In this document: piece after piece, positions 25,465 to 33,979 of the stretch
Numbering within the stretch: the stretch's first letter is position 1
Layout: the number at the start of each line of letters is the position of its first letter
DNA from: Methylocystis echinoides
GTDB taxonomy: Bacteria; Pseudomonadota; Alphaproteobacteria; Rhizobiales; Beijerinckiaceae
Reading direction: 5' to 3'
Assembly: GCF_040687965.1 (NCBI RefSeq)
Contig: NZ_CP156084.1
Location: 2,790,501 to 2,854,500 of the forward strand
DNA length: 64,000 nucleotides
Notes under the pieces: generated by a model
The model's input: the letters and a program-made list of their open reading frames with translations, nothing else
The model's database searches: none
Told to the model about the DNA's origin: nothing
Program-made: the position numbers and the translations under genes

Positions 25465-26268
25465 ATGAGCGCGTCGGGGATCGAAGGCTACCTTTTTGGA
25501 GTCGCCGGGCTGCTGTTCGCCACCCTTCTCGTCCTGGAGAAGAAGTTTCCTTACGTGAAGGTTCCAAAACATGAGTTGAAGAAGTCTTTTGCGACGAACA
25601 CGGGCGCGTTCCTGGCCAATAATTTGATTATGAGCGCATTCTCTATTTCCAGTCTGCTGCTCGTCGCCTCCAATTACGCCCATTATGGCCTATTGGGGAA
25701 AATGCAGGACGGACCCGCGAAGTGGATTTTGAGTTTCGTCCTGTTCGATTTCGCGGTCTACGTGTGGCACTACCTCGGCCATAAGTCCGAGTTTTTGTGG
25801 CGTTTCCACAAAATCCATCACAGCGACAAGAGCTACCACGTCACCACGGGACTGAGGTTTCACGTTTTGGACCAGTTTCTCGAAGTGCTGGTCAAATGCG
25901 CCTGCGTGGTGTTGTTCGGGGTCCCCGCCAGCATCGTGGTCGTCTGCGAGATCGTGCGGATGTTTTTTGTGCTGTTCCATCACGGGAATTTCACTTTCCC
26001 CGGCGAGCGGCTGCTGTCGTACGTCATCATCACGCCGCAACTGCACCGCGCCCATCATTCGACGCTTCGGGCGGAGCACGACAGTAATTACGGCATCGTC
26101 CTCTCGGTCTGGGATATGATCTTCGGGACGAGGAAGGACCTCACGCCAGCCTCCATCGGCTTGGAGCTGATCGAGGCGGAGAATCTCGTCCAATTGTTCA
26201 GCCTCGCCTTTCTCACGGAGCGGCGGCTGGCGCGGCTCCTGCACCTCGTGCCGCGCCGGCGGAACTAG
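25465..26268 (+). CDS. Sterol desaturase / fatty acid hydroxylase family membrane enzyme
   Basis: The product is 267 aa from ATG 25465 (GGAGTGGGCA upstream); a GTG at 25405 would add 20 residues. Multiple membrane helices surround the di-iron histidine clusters: HYLGHKSEFLWRFHKIHHS, TGLRFH, FHHGNF and HRAHHSTLRAEHDSNYG. This is the eight-histidine pattern of the FA_hydroxylase family (PF04116), which inserts oxygen or double bonds into sterols, carotenoids or fatty acids using O2. The exact substrate cannot be assigned. Confidence 0.88.
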   Translation: MSASGIEGYLFGVAGLLFATLLVLEKKFPYVKVPKHELKKSFATNTGAFLANNLIMSAFSISSLLLVASNYAHYGLLGKMQDGPAKWILSFVLFDFAVYVWHYLGHKSEFLWRFHKIHHSDKSYHVTTGLRFHVLDQFLEVLVKCACVVLFGVPASIVVVCEIVRMFFVLFHHGNFTFPGERLLSYVIITPQLHRAHHSTLRAEHDSNYGIVLSVWDMIFGTRKDLTPASIGLELIEAENLVQLFSLAFLTERRLARLLHLVPRRRN

Positions 26269-26515
26269 GCTCCCTTTGGCCGCGATTCGCGGACGCCCTG
26301 ACGCAACCTTGTTACGCCAGAGGTGAACCGCCGCGGGCGGATTTATCCACAATGTGCGCAACTGAATGATCTTATAGGCCTTTGCCGCGCAGACCAGCGG
26401 CCGAGGCAACGCTAACCTCGCGTCCGGGTTGAGATTTTTCCGCTTTTCTTGCCAAATGCTTAAAGTTTCGAGTCTCGTAACAGAATCTGATTTTTGCAGA
26501 AACCCGGGGGGAGTC

Positions 26516-27007
26516 GTGGGCACGCTGGACCTCGACCAAGTCGTCAACAGGTTGGTTCAAAAGGATCATTCAAGTCCCCGGCCGCTGCCGGGGTCGAAGC
26601 GCCGGCTCGGTCAGAGCGAGGAGGGCGCGACCTCCGTGTTGGAGTTGGTCTCAGAGGCGGCGGCGTCGATACGGCAACGGGAACAACAGGCGACGAACGC
26701 CGTGGCGCGCGCCCACAATGCGGCGAAAGCCGTGAAGCAGCAGCTGCAAAGCGCCGAGGCCCGCGCTGAACGCGCGGAAGCGGTCCTCCGCCAGGCCGAA
26801 AACGAACTCGCCGAGCTGACGGCGAGAGTCGCCCAGGCTCACAAGGACATCGAGCTCCTGCAGTCCTACATCGGCGCCAAAGAGGCCGAACTCGCCGCAA
26901 CGGAGAATCGCGCCGTCAACGCAGAACAGCGCGGGACCGACTCCGAGGGGTCCATTCAGAGAATCGTCGAGGCTATTCGCCGCGAATTTTCTGTCAGCGG
27001 CGGCTAA
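26516..27007 (+). CDS. Coiled-coil protein, 163 aa
   Basis: From GTG 26516 (GGGGGGAG upstream) the protein begins GTLDLDQVVNRLVQ. After a Pro/Ser linker it forms one long Ala/Glu/Gln-rich helix from residue about 45 to 145 with heptad character (AKAVKQQLQSAEARAERAEA), and ends EAIRREFSVSGG. There is no signal peptide or membrane segment. I do not recognise a family. The sequence predicts an elongated cytoplasmic oligomer. Longer starts upstream (26429) give an implausible N-terminus. Two terminator-like hairpins follow. Confidence 0.6.
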   Translation: MGTLDLDQVVNRLVQKDHSSPRPLPGSKRRLGQSEEGATSVLELVSEAAASIRQREQQATNAVARAHNAAKAVKQQLQSAEARAERAEAVLRQAENELAELTARVAQAHKDIELLQSYIGAKEAELAATENRAVNAEQRGTDSEGSIQRIVEAIRREFSVSGG

Positions 27008-27118
27008 AGGGCCCCTTCGGGGAAGATGGCGATTAATGCGCGCAGAATGGCGGCGTTTGCGGGACAGAGCCGTGGGAGCCGCGTGTAGTTTTTCGACAGT
27101 CGGTTCCCCTTCCAACTT

Positions 27119-27149
27119 GCCCGGGTCCCTTAGGACTCGGGCTTATTTT
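27119..27149 (+). terminator. Rho-independent terminator
   Basis: GCCCGGGTCC (27119-27128), loop CTTA, GGACTCGGGC (27133-27142; one G.U pair), then TTATTTT. It is 112 bp downstream of the coiled-coil gene stop. Confidence 0.7.
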
Positions 27150-27272
27150 CGACCGCGAGAGCCATTGGCGAAAACAGTCCGTGGAAGGGCGGGAAAGTGG
27201 GTTCCGTCAACGGCGCGCTTCCTATAGCCAAGATGAAGGTTGTCTTGCCGACGACACGAGACGACCAACTTC

Positions 27273-27303
27273 AAACCCGGCCTCGAGCCGGGTTTGTTTT
27301 TCG
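27273..27303. terminator. Rho-independent terminator between convergent units
   Basis: AAACCCGGC, loop CTCGA, GCCGGGTTT (to 27295), then GTTTTT. It stands just downstream of the minus-strand glycoside hydrolase gene ending at 27316. The rest of the 27008-27315 gap holds no gene that I can support. Confidence 0.65.
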
Positions 27304-27315
27304 CGCCGTCACGGC

Positions 27316-28551
27316 CTAGCGCCGACGCGACGCGTTTCGCATAGCGGCCCGCGGCGTTTCGCTGGCGCTCAGCCGAATTGGCGCAGCCTTCACGAGTCTC
27401 GACAGCGCTCTCCGGTGGAGCGCCTCCACCTTCTCGGCCGAACGAAGCGCGTCGAGCATCGGCGTGCAGACGAGACGGCCGGCGGAAGGGTCCCGATGGC
27501 ACAGAGGGTCCCACAAGCCCATTGGGGTCCAGATGTCGCGGTCGTGCCACTCTGGCATGCCGAGGATCGGATAGAGGCAGACGCCCCTGAGGGGTTCGCC
27601 CTCGCTGAGCAACGCCTCCGCCATCCCCACGACTTCGCGAAGCCATGGCCCGCGGTTGTGGCCAATGTGGCTCGTCTCGGTAATCATCGCCTCCCGTCCA
27701 TAGCGTTTGCAGACGGACCGGACGAGGTCGGCCAGCGGCGCGCGGCGCGCGTCGTCGTCGGCGAGCGGGGGAATAACGCCATGGCCGTTCGGGCGACCGT
27801 TGAGCTCCCACTGATTGGTCCAGTAGTAATTGATCCCGACGATATCGAGATGGTCTGGACTTCCGCCGAGTTCCGGCAGCAGACGGCCGGACAGCATGTC
27901 CCACGACTGAAAAACCAGCCGTTCGTTGAAATCCCGGGCCTCCTCCGCAAGATCGGGCCTATCGCGAGGCGCGACGACGCGGCACAACGGATCGACGTTG
28001 ACGAAGCGCGCGCGCGGGCAGGCGGCGCGGATGGCGTCGATCCCGGCGATGGCCGCGCGCGCGAGCGCGACCTTGAGCTCCCAGCCGCGCCCCGTGGCGT
28101 GAGGAGCGAAAAGCCCTTTTTCGCCTGCAGCGTAGGACATGAAGGAAGGCTCATTGACGGGCGTGAAGAAAAACGGCCCTTCCGAGCGGGACATGATGAA
28201 GCGCGCCACGGCGTGGCAGTAGTCCGCGAAACGGGTCGGAAAGCCCCTCGACCAGAGATCCACGTCTCTGGGAAACCCGTAGTGGAACAGGTCCCAGATG
28301 ACATCGACGCGGTGGCGCTTCGCCGCCTCGATGAAGGGGGTCACAGTCGAAAAGTCATGCCGGCCTCTCTGGTCGACGAGCGGCCAGCGTATCGTTTCGC
28401 GCGCGGCGTGCAGGCCGAGACCCGCAATCTCACGATAGTCCTGGTCGAGCGTCCTGTCGTGGCCGGTCGCCGCAACCTGGTCGAACCATTCCCCGTGTCG
28501 GTTATAGCCGGTCGAGCCTTCGAAGCCGGCAAAAAAGAAACTGCGAAACAT
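27316..28551 (-). CDS. Family-1-type glycoside hydrolase (beta-glucosidase-like), copy B
   Basis: The product is 411 aa with no signal peptide. The clan GH-A barrel is indicated by an acid/base motif (FFTPVNEPSFMSY), a nucleophile segment (MITETSHIG), DLFHYGFPRDVD, and VGINYYWTNQ. GH1 enzymes are typically about 450 residues; this one is shorter and divergent, so it may be a GH1-like enzyme with an altered specificity. The second protein of the pair is 47 bp upstream, and the two are related in layout (NEP, DLxHYG, SET motifs), suggesting an old tandem duplication. The substrate is unknown. Confidence 0.75.
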   Translation of the reverse strand: MFRSFFFAGFEGSTGYNRHGEWFDQVAATGHDRTLDQDYREIAGLGLHAARETIRWPLVDQRGRHDFSTVTPFIEAAKRHRVDVIWDLFHYGFPRDVDLWSRGFPTRFADYCHAVARFIMSRSEGPFFFTPVNEPSFMSYAAGEKGLFAPHATGRGWELKVALARAAIAGIDAIRAACPRARFVNVDPLCRVVAPRDRPDLAEEARDFNERLVFQSWDMLSGRLLPELGGSPDHLDIVGINYYWTNQWELNGRPNGHGVIPPLADDDARRAPLADLVRSVCKRYGREAMITETSHIGHNRGPWLREVVGMAEALLSEGEPLRGVCLYPILGMPEWHDRDIWTPMGLWDPLCHRDPSAGRLVCTPMLDALRSAEKVEALHRRALSRLVKAAPIRLSASETPRAAMRNASRRR

Positions 28552-28598
28552 GCCTGTTCCTCTCGCATCGTCTGAAGGGCGAAAAAAGAAAGCGTCGT

Positions 28599-30020
28599 CT
28601 ATCCCGCGCGCATCGGGCTGCGGGGAGCGCCGCTCGCCGCCAGCGGACCGACCGACTGAGACCCGCCGCGAACCAGATCGCGATAGGCGCCGACCAGCGG
28701 CGTCTCCAGGCGGGCAAGCTGTCCGTTCGGATCAGGGTCGAGGTCCCACAGGCCCATTTGCAGCAGATGATCGTGCAGCGGGCGGCGACCCTGGCGATAG
28801 GCCCATGTCACCAGCGCAAACATCGGCCACCAAGTGTAACCCAGCATCGGCACGCCGTCGACGCGCAAGCGTCTCACGGCGGCGACCGACTGGCGCAACC
28901 AGTCCAACCGTCGCGCCGCCGAGCCTTTGTCGGCGGTCTCGGAAACCATCAGCGGCGCGCCATAGCGGTCGAAATACATGCGCCCGATCTTTTCGACCAG
29001 ATCGCCCGACGCGTGCGGCATTCTGATCCGCAGACGTCCCGCGGCGTCGCGCAAAAGTCTCTTGCTCGTGAAGATCGGATAGAGATTGACGCCGATGATG
29101 GGCAGGTCCAGCGGCTGGTCGAGGAAGTTCTCGAGAACGTCTTCATCTGCGCCTTCGCTGATGAGCCAGTCCCAAAGCGCATGGTTCCGGTCGACGCGAC
29201 CGCTGATCAGGTCCAGCGCGAGAAAGACGATTTCCTGGCGGCGGCGCGCCTCCGCCACGAGCGTCGGATCGTCCGTGTCGAACATATCAGTTGCATCGAC
29301 GTGGAACGGAACGATTTCCGCATCCACCTGTTGCAGCGCGCGCACGGTCTCGACAATGCCCTGGCAGATGGCGATCATAAGCGCGACGAAGCCGCGCCAG
29401 CTTCTCTCATAGGGCGGCCACCAGCCGAGCCGTCCGCAATACCAGGCGGTGATGCGCGGTTCGTTGAGCGGCGTATACCATCGCACGCGTCCGCGAAATC
29501 GCTCCGCCAGCCGCGCCGCATATTCGGCGACGTAATAGGGGTAATCGGGGTTGAGGAAGGCGCGCTCGATCCACGGCGGCAGCCCGTAATGCACGAGGTC
29601 GACGATGGGGTCGATCTTCAGCGCGAGCATGCGCTCCAGCGCGGCGTCGACAAAGCCCCAGGCCCAGACGTTCGGCGCAGGCTGCACGCGATGCCAGGGC
29701 ACGCCATAGCGCGCGCAGGGCGTCCCCAGCTGGGCGATGAGCGCCAGGTCCTCGCGCCACCGATCGTAGTGTCCCGTCAGTTCATATTCGTCGAGTGTGC
29801 GGCCGGTTCGCGGATGCGGCGCCGTGATGAAGGTGTCCTCGATGCCGACGGCCCACAGAAAGGCGTCGGGCGCCGCCAGCCGCCCAAGGTCCGAGGCGGA
29901 GGGGAGGGCGCTCACGGGCCACGCGCGCGGGACCTGGCGGGCGGGGAGTGGCCAGGCATCGGGAGCCGTCTTTTCGCACTCATCCGCAAGGGCGCCTCCG
30001 TCTCTGCAGGACGGGATCAA
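28599..30020 (-). CDS. Family-1-type glycoside hydrolase, copy A
   Basis: The product is up to 473 aa and cytoplasmic. Motifs are FLWAVGIEDTFI near the start of the barrel, DLVHYGLPPW, WYTPLNEPRITAWY with the acid/base Glu, VGVNLYPIF, and LMVSETADKGS with the nucleophile Glu. The N-terminal 40 residues up to about AWPVSALPSASDLG are low-complexity and the start is uncertain. TTG 30020 is the first possible codon and lacks a good ribosome site. It is the first gene of a two-gene operon with 27316-28551. The overall length fits GH1. The substrate is not predictable. Confidence 0.72.
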   Translation of the reverse strand: MIPSCRDGGALADECEKTAPDAWPLPARQVPRAWPVSALPSASDLGRLAAPDAFLWAVGIEDTFITAPHPRTGRTLDEYELTGHYDRWREDLALIAQLGTPCARYGVPWHRVQPAPNVWAWGFVDAALERMLALKIDPIVDLVHYGLPPWIERAFLNPDYPYYVAEYAARLAERFRGRVRWYTPLNEPRITAWYCGRLGWWPPYERSWRGFVALMIAICQGIVETVRALQQVDAEIVPFHVDATDMFDTDDPTLVAEARRRQEIVFLALDLISGRVDRNHALWDWLISEGADEDVLENFLDQPLDLPIIGVNLYPIFTSKRLLRDAAGRLRIRMPHASGDLVEKIGRMYFDRYGAPLMVSETADKGSAARRLDWLRQSVAAVRRLRVDGVPMLGYTWWPMFALVTWAYRQGRRPLHDHLLQMGLWDLDPDPNGQLARLETPLVGAYRDLVRGGSQSVGPLAASGAPRSPMRAG

Positions 30021-30214
30021 AACATCGAGCAGAGATAACCCTGATGAGCGGGCGCGGTTCCTCTCGAGCCTGTCTCGCCGTCGAGCTCTCGCCGGCGCTT
30101 GGACCTCTCGAAGCCCGAACGCTCGCTCGCGCGCCGGCCTTCCGAGTGCGCTGGCTTATGCCTTTGCCTCGCAGAAGCGAAGCGCCCCGCGATTGAGCGG
30201 GGCGCTTGCGGTCG

Positions 30215-30556
30215 TCAGTGCTGCTTCGCGGGCTTCTTTGCATGGGGCGCGTGATGCGCCGGGGCAGGCTTCGGCGCAGCGGACGCGGGGGCCGTTTCAG
30301 CGGCCTTTTCAGGCGCGGGACTGGCGGCCGGCGCCGCGGCGGGCGCAGGCTCCGGCGCGGAGGCGGCCGGCGGAGCGGCTTCGGCGGCCGGCGTCGCTTC
30401 TGGAACGGCGGTGGACGCCGGGGTTGTGGCGGGCGCTTCGGAAGAGGTCGGCGCGTTGCCGGCGCTGTCCACGGATTCAGGTTTCCGGAGCCAGCCGGCG
30501 TATACAGCGTAAGCAACGGCGCCGAGTACGACGGCGGCGATCAGAACGCGCTTCAT
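30215..30556 (-). CDS. Ala/Pro-rich membrane-anchored protein, 113 aa
   Basis: From ATG 30556 (AAGGAT upstream) the protein has an N-terminal hydrophobic helix (VLIAAVVLGAVAYAVYAGW), then a long disordered Ala/Pro/Glu/Thr tail ending in a His/Lys-rich stretch (PAHHAPHAKKPAKQH). It is predicted to be a single-pass inner-membrane protein with a periplasmic low-complexity tail. No family or function is recognised. The gene is short and GC-extreme, so coding confidence rests on the start context and the helix. Confidence 0.5.
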   Translation of the reverse strand: MKRVLIAAVVLGAVAYAVYAGWLRKPESVDSAGNAPTSSEAPATTPASTAVPEATPAAEAAPPAASAPEPAPAAAPAASPAPEKAAETAPASAAPKPAPAHHAPHAKKPAKQH

Positions 30557-30806
30557 GGGTAATCCTTTCGACGACAGGAAGGCAAACACGGGTTTGCTGT
30601 GATTCCCTGCGTTTGGCAATCTGCTAATCGCCGTATCGAAAGCATTCCCGTCGGGCTGAGATGGACATAGACGAGATCTTGAGCGCGCCAGCCCTTTCTT
30701 CTTCTATGGCTGAGCCTGATGAAGGCTTCACGCAGCGCTGATTTTCGCGACGGGGCCGGTCTTTTGTTCTATAAACTTGAGTCCCCACGAGCCCCCTGAG
30801 CAAAGC

Positions 30807-31250
30807 ATGCTGTTTTACATCGGTCTGTTTTTGTCGGTGATTTTTGCAATCGACGTCTTCGCCGAGATGTTCGGCTACGGTCCACAGGCCTACATCGGCG
30901 CTCCGTTCGGCGTGGCGGCCTTTCTCCTCCTTTGGAGATTTCGCAGCCCGCAAACCACAGTCGCTTCCGAGCCGGAGGAAGCTCGGGACGAACCGGAGGC
31001 TGCGCCGCAAGCTTCGACGCCACAGCGAGTTCCCCCGGAGATTTTGGAAAAATGGGCGCGGCGGCATCGGCAGAGTCTCTCCAGGAGCGCGGCCTCGTCT
31101 GCGTCAGCGAGCGTGCAATCGTTATCTTCCGCCACGCCGGACCAGGACGTCGAGAAGAAGCATCGCAGGCGGCGCGGCAGCCAAAAGCGACCCGAACCGC
31201 CCAGCATTCTGGAGCGACTGAAAAAGGTTGCTCGAAGCCTGGATTCCTGA
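30807..31250 (+). CDS. Small membrane protein with charged tail, 147 aa
   Basis: From ATG 30807 the protein has two hydrophobic segments (MLFYIGLFLSVIFAIDVFAE and AYIGAPFGVAAFLLLW), then a charged, disordered cytoplasmic tail with Ser-rich and Arg/Lys-rich parts (KKHRRRRGSQKR). A TTG at 30777 would add ten residues. No family is recognised. Confidence 0.5.
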   Translation: MLFYIGLFLSVIFAIDVFAEMFGYGPQAYIGAPFGVAAFLLLWRFRSPQTTVASEPEEARDEPEAAPQASTPQRVPPEILEKWARRHRQSLSRSAASSASASVQSLSSATPDQDVEKKHRRRRGSQKRPEPPSILERLKKVARSLDS

Positions 31251-31393
31251 CGCGCGGCCAATTTCGCCCTGCGCGACAGGGCCGCCTTAAGTCCTCGCTC
31301 GCGCTCAAGCCTCCCTGTGACGACCCGTGCGTTCACACACATCGCCTTCGGCCTCTCGCCGGTATCTTTTTCACCAGTAACGGGGAGGGAGCG

Positions 31394-31492
31394 ATGAAAA
31401 ACTTCGACGATGAAGCGACTGTGGCGACCGTGATGGCCGTCGCGATGATGGGCGTTTGCTGGGCGGTTCTGATCGCTCCGCTTGCGGGCTGA
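31394..31492 (+). CDS. Very small membrane protein, 32 aa
   Basis: ATG 31394 has an exemplary ribosome site (GGGGAGGGAGCG). The peptide starts MKNFDDEATVATVM and is followed by one transmembrane helix (AVAMMGVCWAVLIAPLAG). It is small enough to be missed by gene callers. Start context, charge pattern (acidic N-terminus, hydrophobic C-terminus) and a stop directly after the helix support it as a real small protein. The function is unknown. Confidence 0.5.
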   Translation: MKNFDDEATVATVMAVAMMGVCWAVLIAPLAG

Positions 31493-31624
31493 GAGCGTTC
31501 CTGCCGAGCGATTGGAGCCAGTCAAAAGCAGAGCTCCGGCGGCCGCGCTTCCCTCCGAAAATTTGTCGCTTGAATTACACGGTCTAAGCTTTAGCTTAGG
31601 CTGTCCCGTTGCGCCTTCGCAGCG

Positions 31625-32671
31625 GTGACGAGGGGCGGCCGAGGAGCACATTTGTCATTTAGGCGCCGGCGAAAAGGCTCGGCCCTCCGCCGAGGCGACA
31701 GTGGTCGCGACAGTCGGCGAGGCCCGGTTCCTTTGCTTGCCGCATTTCTCGCGCTGGCCGCTTCGTTTCCTGACGTGGCGCGCGCCGGCGCCTTCTGCTC
31801 CTTCTCTCCACGCCCGATAACCCTTTCGTTTGGGAGGCTGGGGGTTTCAAATCTGCAGGGCGCCACGACGACGGGTCGGTTCAGCGAATCCTGCCTGCCC
31901 GGACTGCAGACCGATCAGATCGGGGTGTGCGCCAGGTTCGGAAAAAGCGCGGCCGGCGGCGGCGAGTTCAACAGGGCGATGAATGACGGCGCCGGAAACT
32001 CGATCGCCTATGGTCTCTATCATGATCCGCAGATGACCGTCCCCTGGCTCGGGGAGTCCGAAACGGTGTTTCTGTCGACGCCATACGACACGAACAGCGG
32101 CGCCAGCGTGCAGGGAACGGTCTATGCGAAAATCCTTTCCGCAACCGCCGGCCTGCCGGCGGGGACCTACACGGACGATATCTCCGGAGCGGCGATCGTC
32201 GCCGACAGCGGTTACGACGGCGTCTCCAATGCGTGCCTGAGTGGTCTGCTGTCCAGCGATGCGCCGTTGCTTACCGTCGCAGTGACGCTGCAGGCCTCCT
32301 GCACGATCAGCGCGAGCAACATGGTCTTTGCCAGCGCCGCGTCTCCCGCTGCGTCGGCGCAAGCCACGTCGAGGCTCGCCGTCGTCTGCACGAAGGATAC
32401 GCCCTATGAGGTCGGCCTCTCGGCCGGCATGGGCGCCGGCGCGACGGCGACCGCGCGAAAGATGACCGGACCGGAAGGCAGAACGATCGGATACAATCTC
32501 TATCGCGACCCCGCCCATGCGCTGCCGTGGGGCGACGCCGCCGGCTTCAAACTGTCGGGCGTCGGCGCCGGCGGGGCGCAGACGTTGACCGTCTATGGTC
32601 TGGCGCCTGCGCAGGCGATGGGCGCGCCCGGCCTCTACACGGATACGATCATCGTCACTTTGACCTATTGA
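31625..32671 (+). CDS. Two-domain spore-coat-U-type pilus protein (possible tip adhesin)
   Basis: The product is up to 348 aa (GTG 31625). A hydrophobic signal segment (VPLLAAFLALAASFPDVARA) is followed by two SCPU domains (PF05229). Domain 1 runs about residues 55-215. Domain 2 (about 220-348) begins SCTISASNMVFASAA and ends with the donor-strand-type sequence YTDTIIVTLTY. Paired cysteines are present in each. In archaic chaperone-usher systems a two-domain subunit caps the pilus, so this is the likely adhesin. It is followed by the fused subunit/chaperone and the usher. Confidence 0.8.
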   Translation: MTRGGRGAHLSFRRRRKGSALRRGDSGRDSRRGPVPLLAAFLALAASFPDVARAGAFCSFSPRPITLSFGRLGVSNLQGATTTGRFSESCLPGLQTDQIGVCARFGKSAAGGGEFNRAMNDGAGNSIAYGLYHDPQMTVPWLGESETVFLSTPYDTNSGASVQGTVYAKILSATAGLPAGTYTDDISGAAIVADSGYDGVSNACLSGLLSSDAPLLTVAVTLQASCTISASNMVFASAASPAASAQATSRLAVVCTKDTPYEVGLSAGMGAGATATARKMTGPEGRTIGYNLYRDPAHALPWGDAAGFKLSGVGAGGAQTLTVYGLAPAQAMGAPGLYTDTIIVTLTY

Positions 32672-32851
32672 GCCGCGCGGCGTCCCAGGACGACGTCGGC
32701 CACGTTGATCTTGGAGCGGATGTCAAGCTCTGCGCAAGCTGAGTTGTATAAACTGGGCGACACAACTTATTTCTTGGTTAACAACATTTTAATACTTGAA
32801 CTTGACTATTCCTGACCGACGCTATGACGGCGTCGGACACAGGAGTTGAAG

Positions 32852-33979
32852 ATGAAGAGCTTTTTTCGTTTGGTTCTTGCGGCCGGGATCGTGGCCGGGA
32901 GCGTCGACGTCGCCGGGGCGGCGACCAGCACCGCCACATTGAGCGTGTCGATGACGATCCAGTCGACATGCGCCATCACGACGCCCAACCCCTCCTTGGC
33001 CTTCCCCGTGTCGGGCAATTTGAGCAGCAACGTTGACGCGGCGCAGGTGTTCAACGTCCAGTGCACGTCCGGCACGCCGTATAACGTCGGTCTCGATGTG
33101 GGAAGCGGCGGCGGGACTGTCGCCATCCGCAAGATGAGGAACGGCACGGGCGCCGGCGCGCCGACCATCGATTACACGATGTATCGCGACCCGGCCCGCA
33201 CCCAGGTGTGGGGCAATACGATTGGCACGGACACGCTGACCGGCACGGGCAGCGGACGACACATGAACTACGCCACTGGCGCTCTCTCGAGTCTTTTCCT
33301 TGCTTTCGCCGCGGCTCCGGTCCTTGCCGCCAACCTTCAGGTGGCGCCGGTGACGCTCGAAATTCCGCCGCCGGGCGCGACGACCACTGTCACGTTGAAA
33401 AACGGCGGCGACCGCCCGTTGACGGCGCAATTGCGCGTAGTCCGCTGGCGCCAGGTCGAAGGCGAGGACGATTACCAGCCGACCGAAGCCGTCGTCGCCA
33501 GTCCGCCGCTGGCCGAACTTTCCGGAAATCAGAGCTACACGGTGCGGATCGTGCGCGCCGACCAGTCTCCCGTCGTCGAGGAGGAGAGCTACCGTCTGAT
33601 CGTCGACGAACTGCCGTCCGCCGCCGCCGCGGGGTCGAAATCCGTCAATCTCCAATTGCGCTATTCAATCCCCGTCTTTTTCTACGCCCCCGACGCAGAG
33701 CCGCCCAAGCTCACTTGGCGCTTTCGTAAAGCCAATGGCCGCATCGTCGTGACGCTGCGCAACGACGGCGGGCGCCACGTGCGCATATCGGGTCTCAAGC
33801 TGAAAGACCGCTCCGGCGCCGTGGTTTCGTTTGGCAATGGCCTGATCGGCTACGCGCTTGCGCACTCGGAGGCCCAATGGACGTCGCAGCCCGCGAAGGG
33901 GCTTGCCGGCGACACGGTCGCCTTGAGCGCTGTGAGCGACCAGGGACCGATCGATGGCGAGGCGACGGCGGAACGCTGA
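32852..33979 (+). CDS. Pilus subunit (SCPU, truncated) fused in frame to periplasmic chaperone
   Basis: The product is 375 aa from ATG 32852 (AGGAG upstream). Residues 1-137 are a spore-coat-U subunit (signal MKSFFRLVLAAGIVAG; STCAITTPN; YTMYRDPARTQVWGN) that stops at about TGTGSG, before the final strands and the stop codon expected of the family. The frame runs straight into MNYATGALSSLFLAFAAAPV at Met138 (33263), a second signal peptide, and a PapD-like chaperone (LQVAPVTLEI; ESYRLIVDELP; LRYSIPVFFYAP). I infer a deletion that removed the subunit's C-terminus plus the intergenic gap. The chaperone may still be made from ATG 33263. Confidence 0.75.
   Translation: MKSFFRLVLAAGIVAGSVDVAGAATSTATLSVSMTIQSTCAITTPNPSLAFPVSGNLSSNVDAAQVFNVQCTSGTPYNVGLDVGSGGGTVAIRKMRNGTGAGAPTIDYTMYRDPARTQVWGNTIGTDTLTGTGSGRHMNYATGALSSLFLAFAAAPVLAANLQVAPVTLEIPPPGATTTVTLKNGGDRPLTAQLRVVRWRQVEGEDDYQPTEAVVASPPLAELSGNQSYTVRIVRADQSPVVEEESYRLIVDELPSAAAAGSKSVNLQLRYSIPVFFYAPDAEPPKLTWRFRKANGRIVVTLRNDGGRHVRISGLKLKDRSGAVVSFGNGLIGYALAHSEAQWTSQPAKGLAGDTVALSAVSDQGPIDGEATAER

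Noticed and set aside
32802-32828. Sigma-70 promoter (TTGACT and TATGAC) upstream of the fused pilus gene
   Set aside because: The spacing is 15 nt and the boxes are weak matches in GC-rich DNA; not strong enough to annotate.
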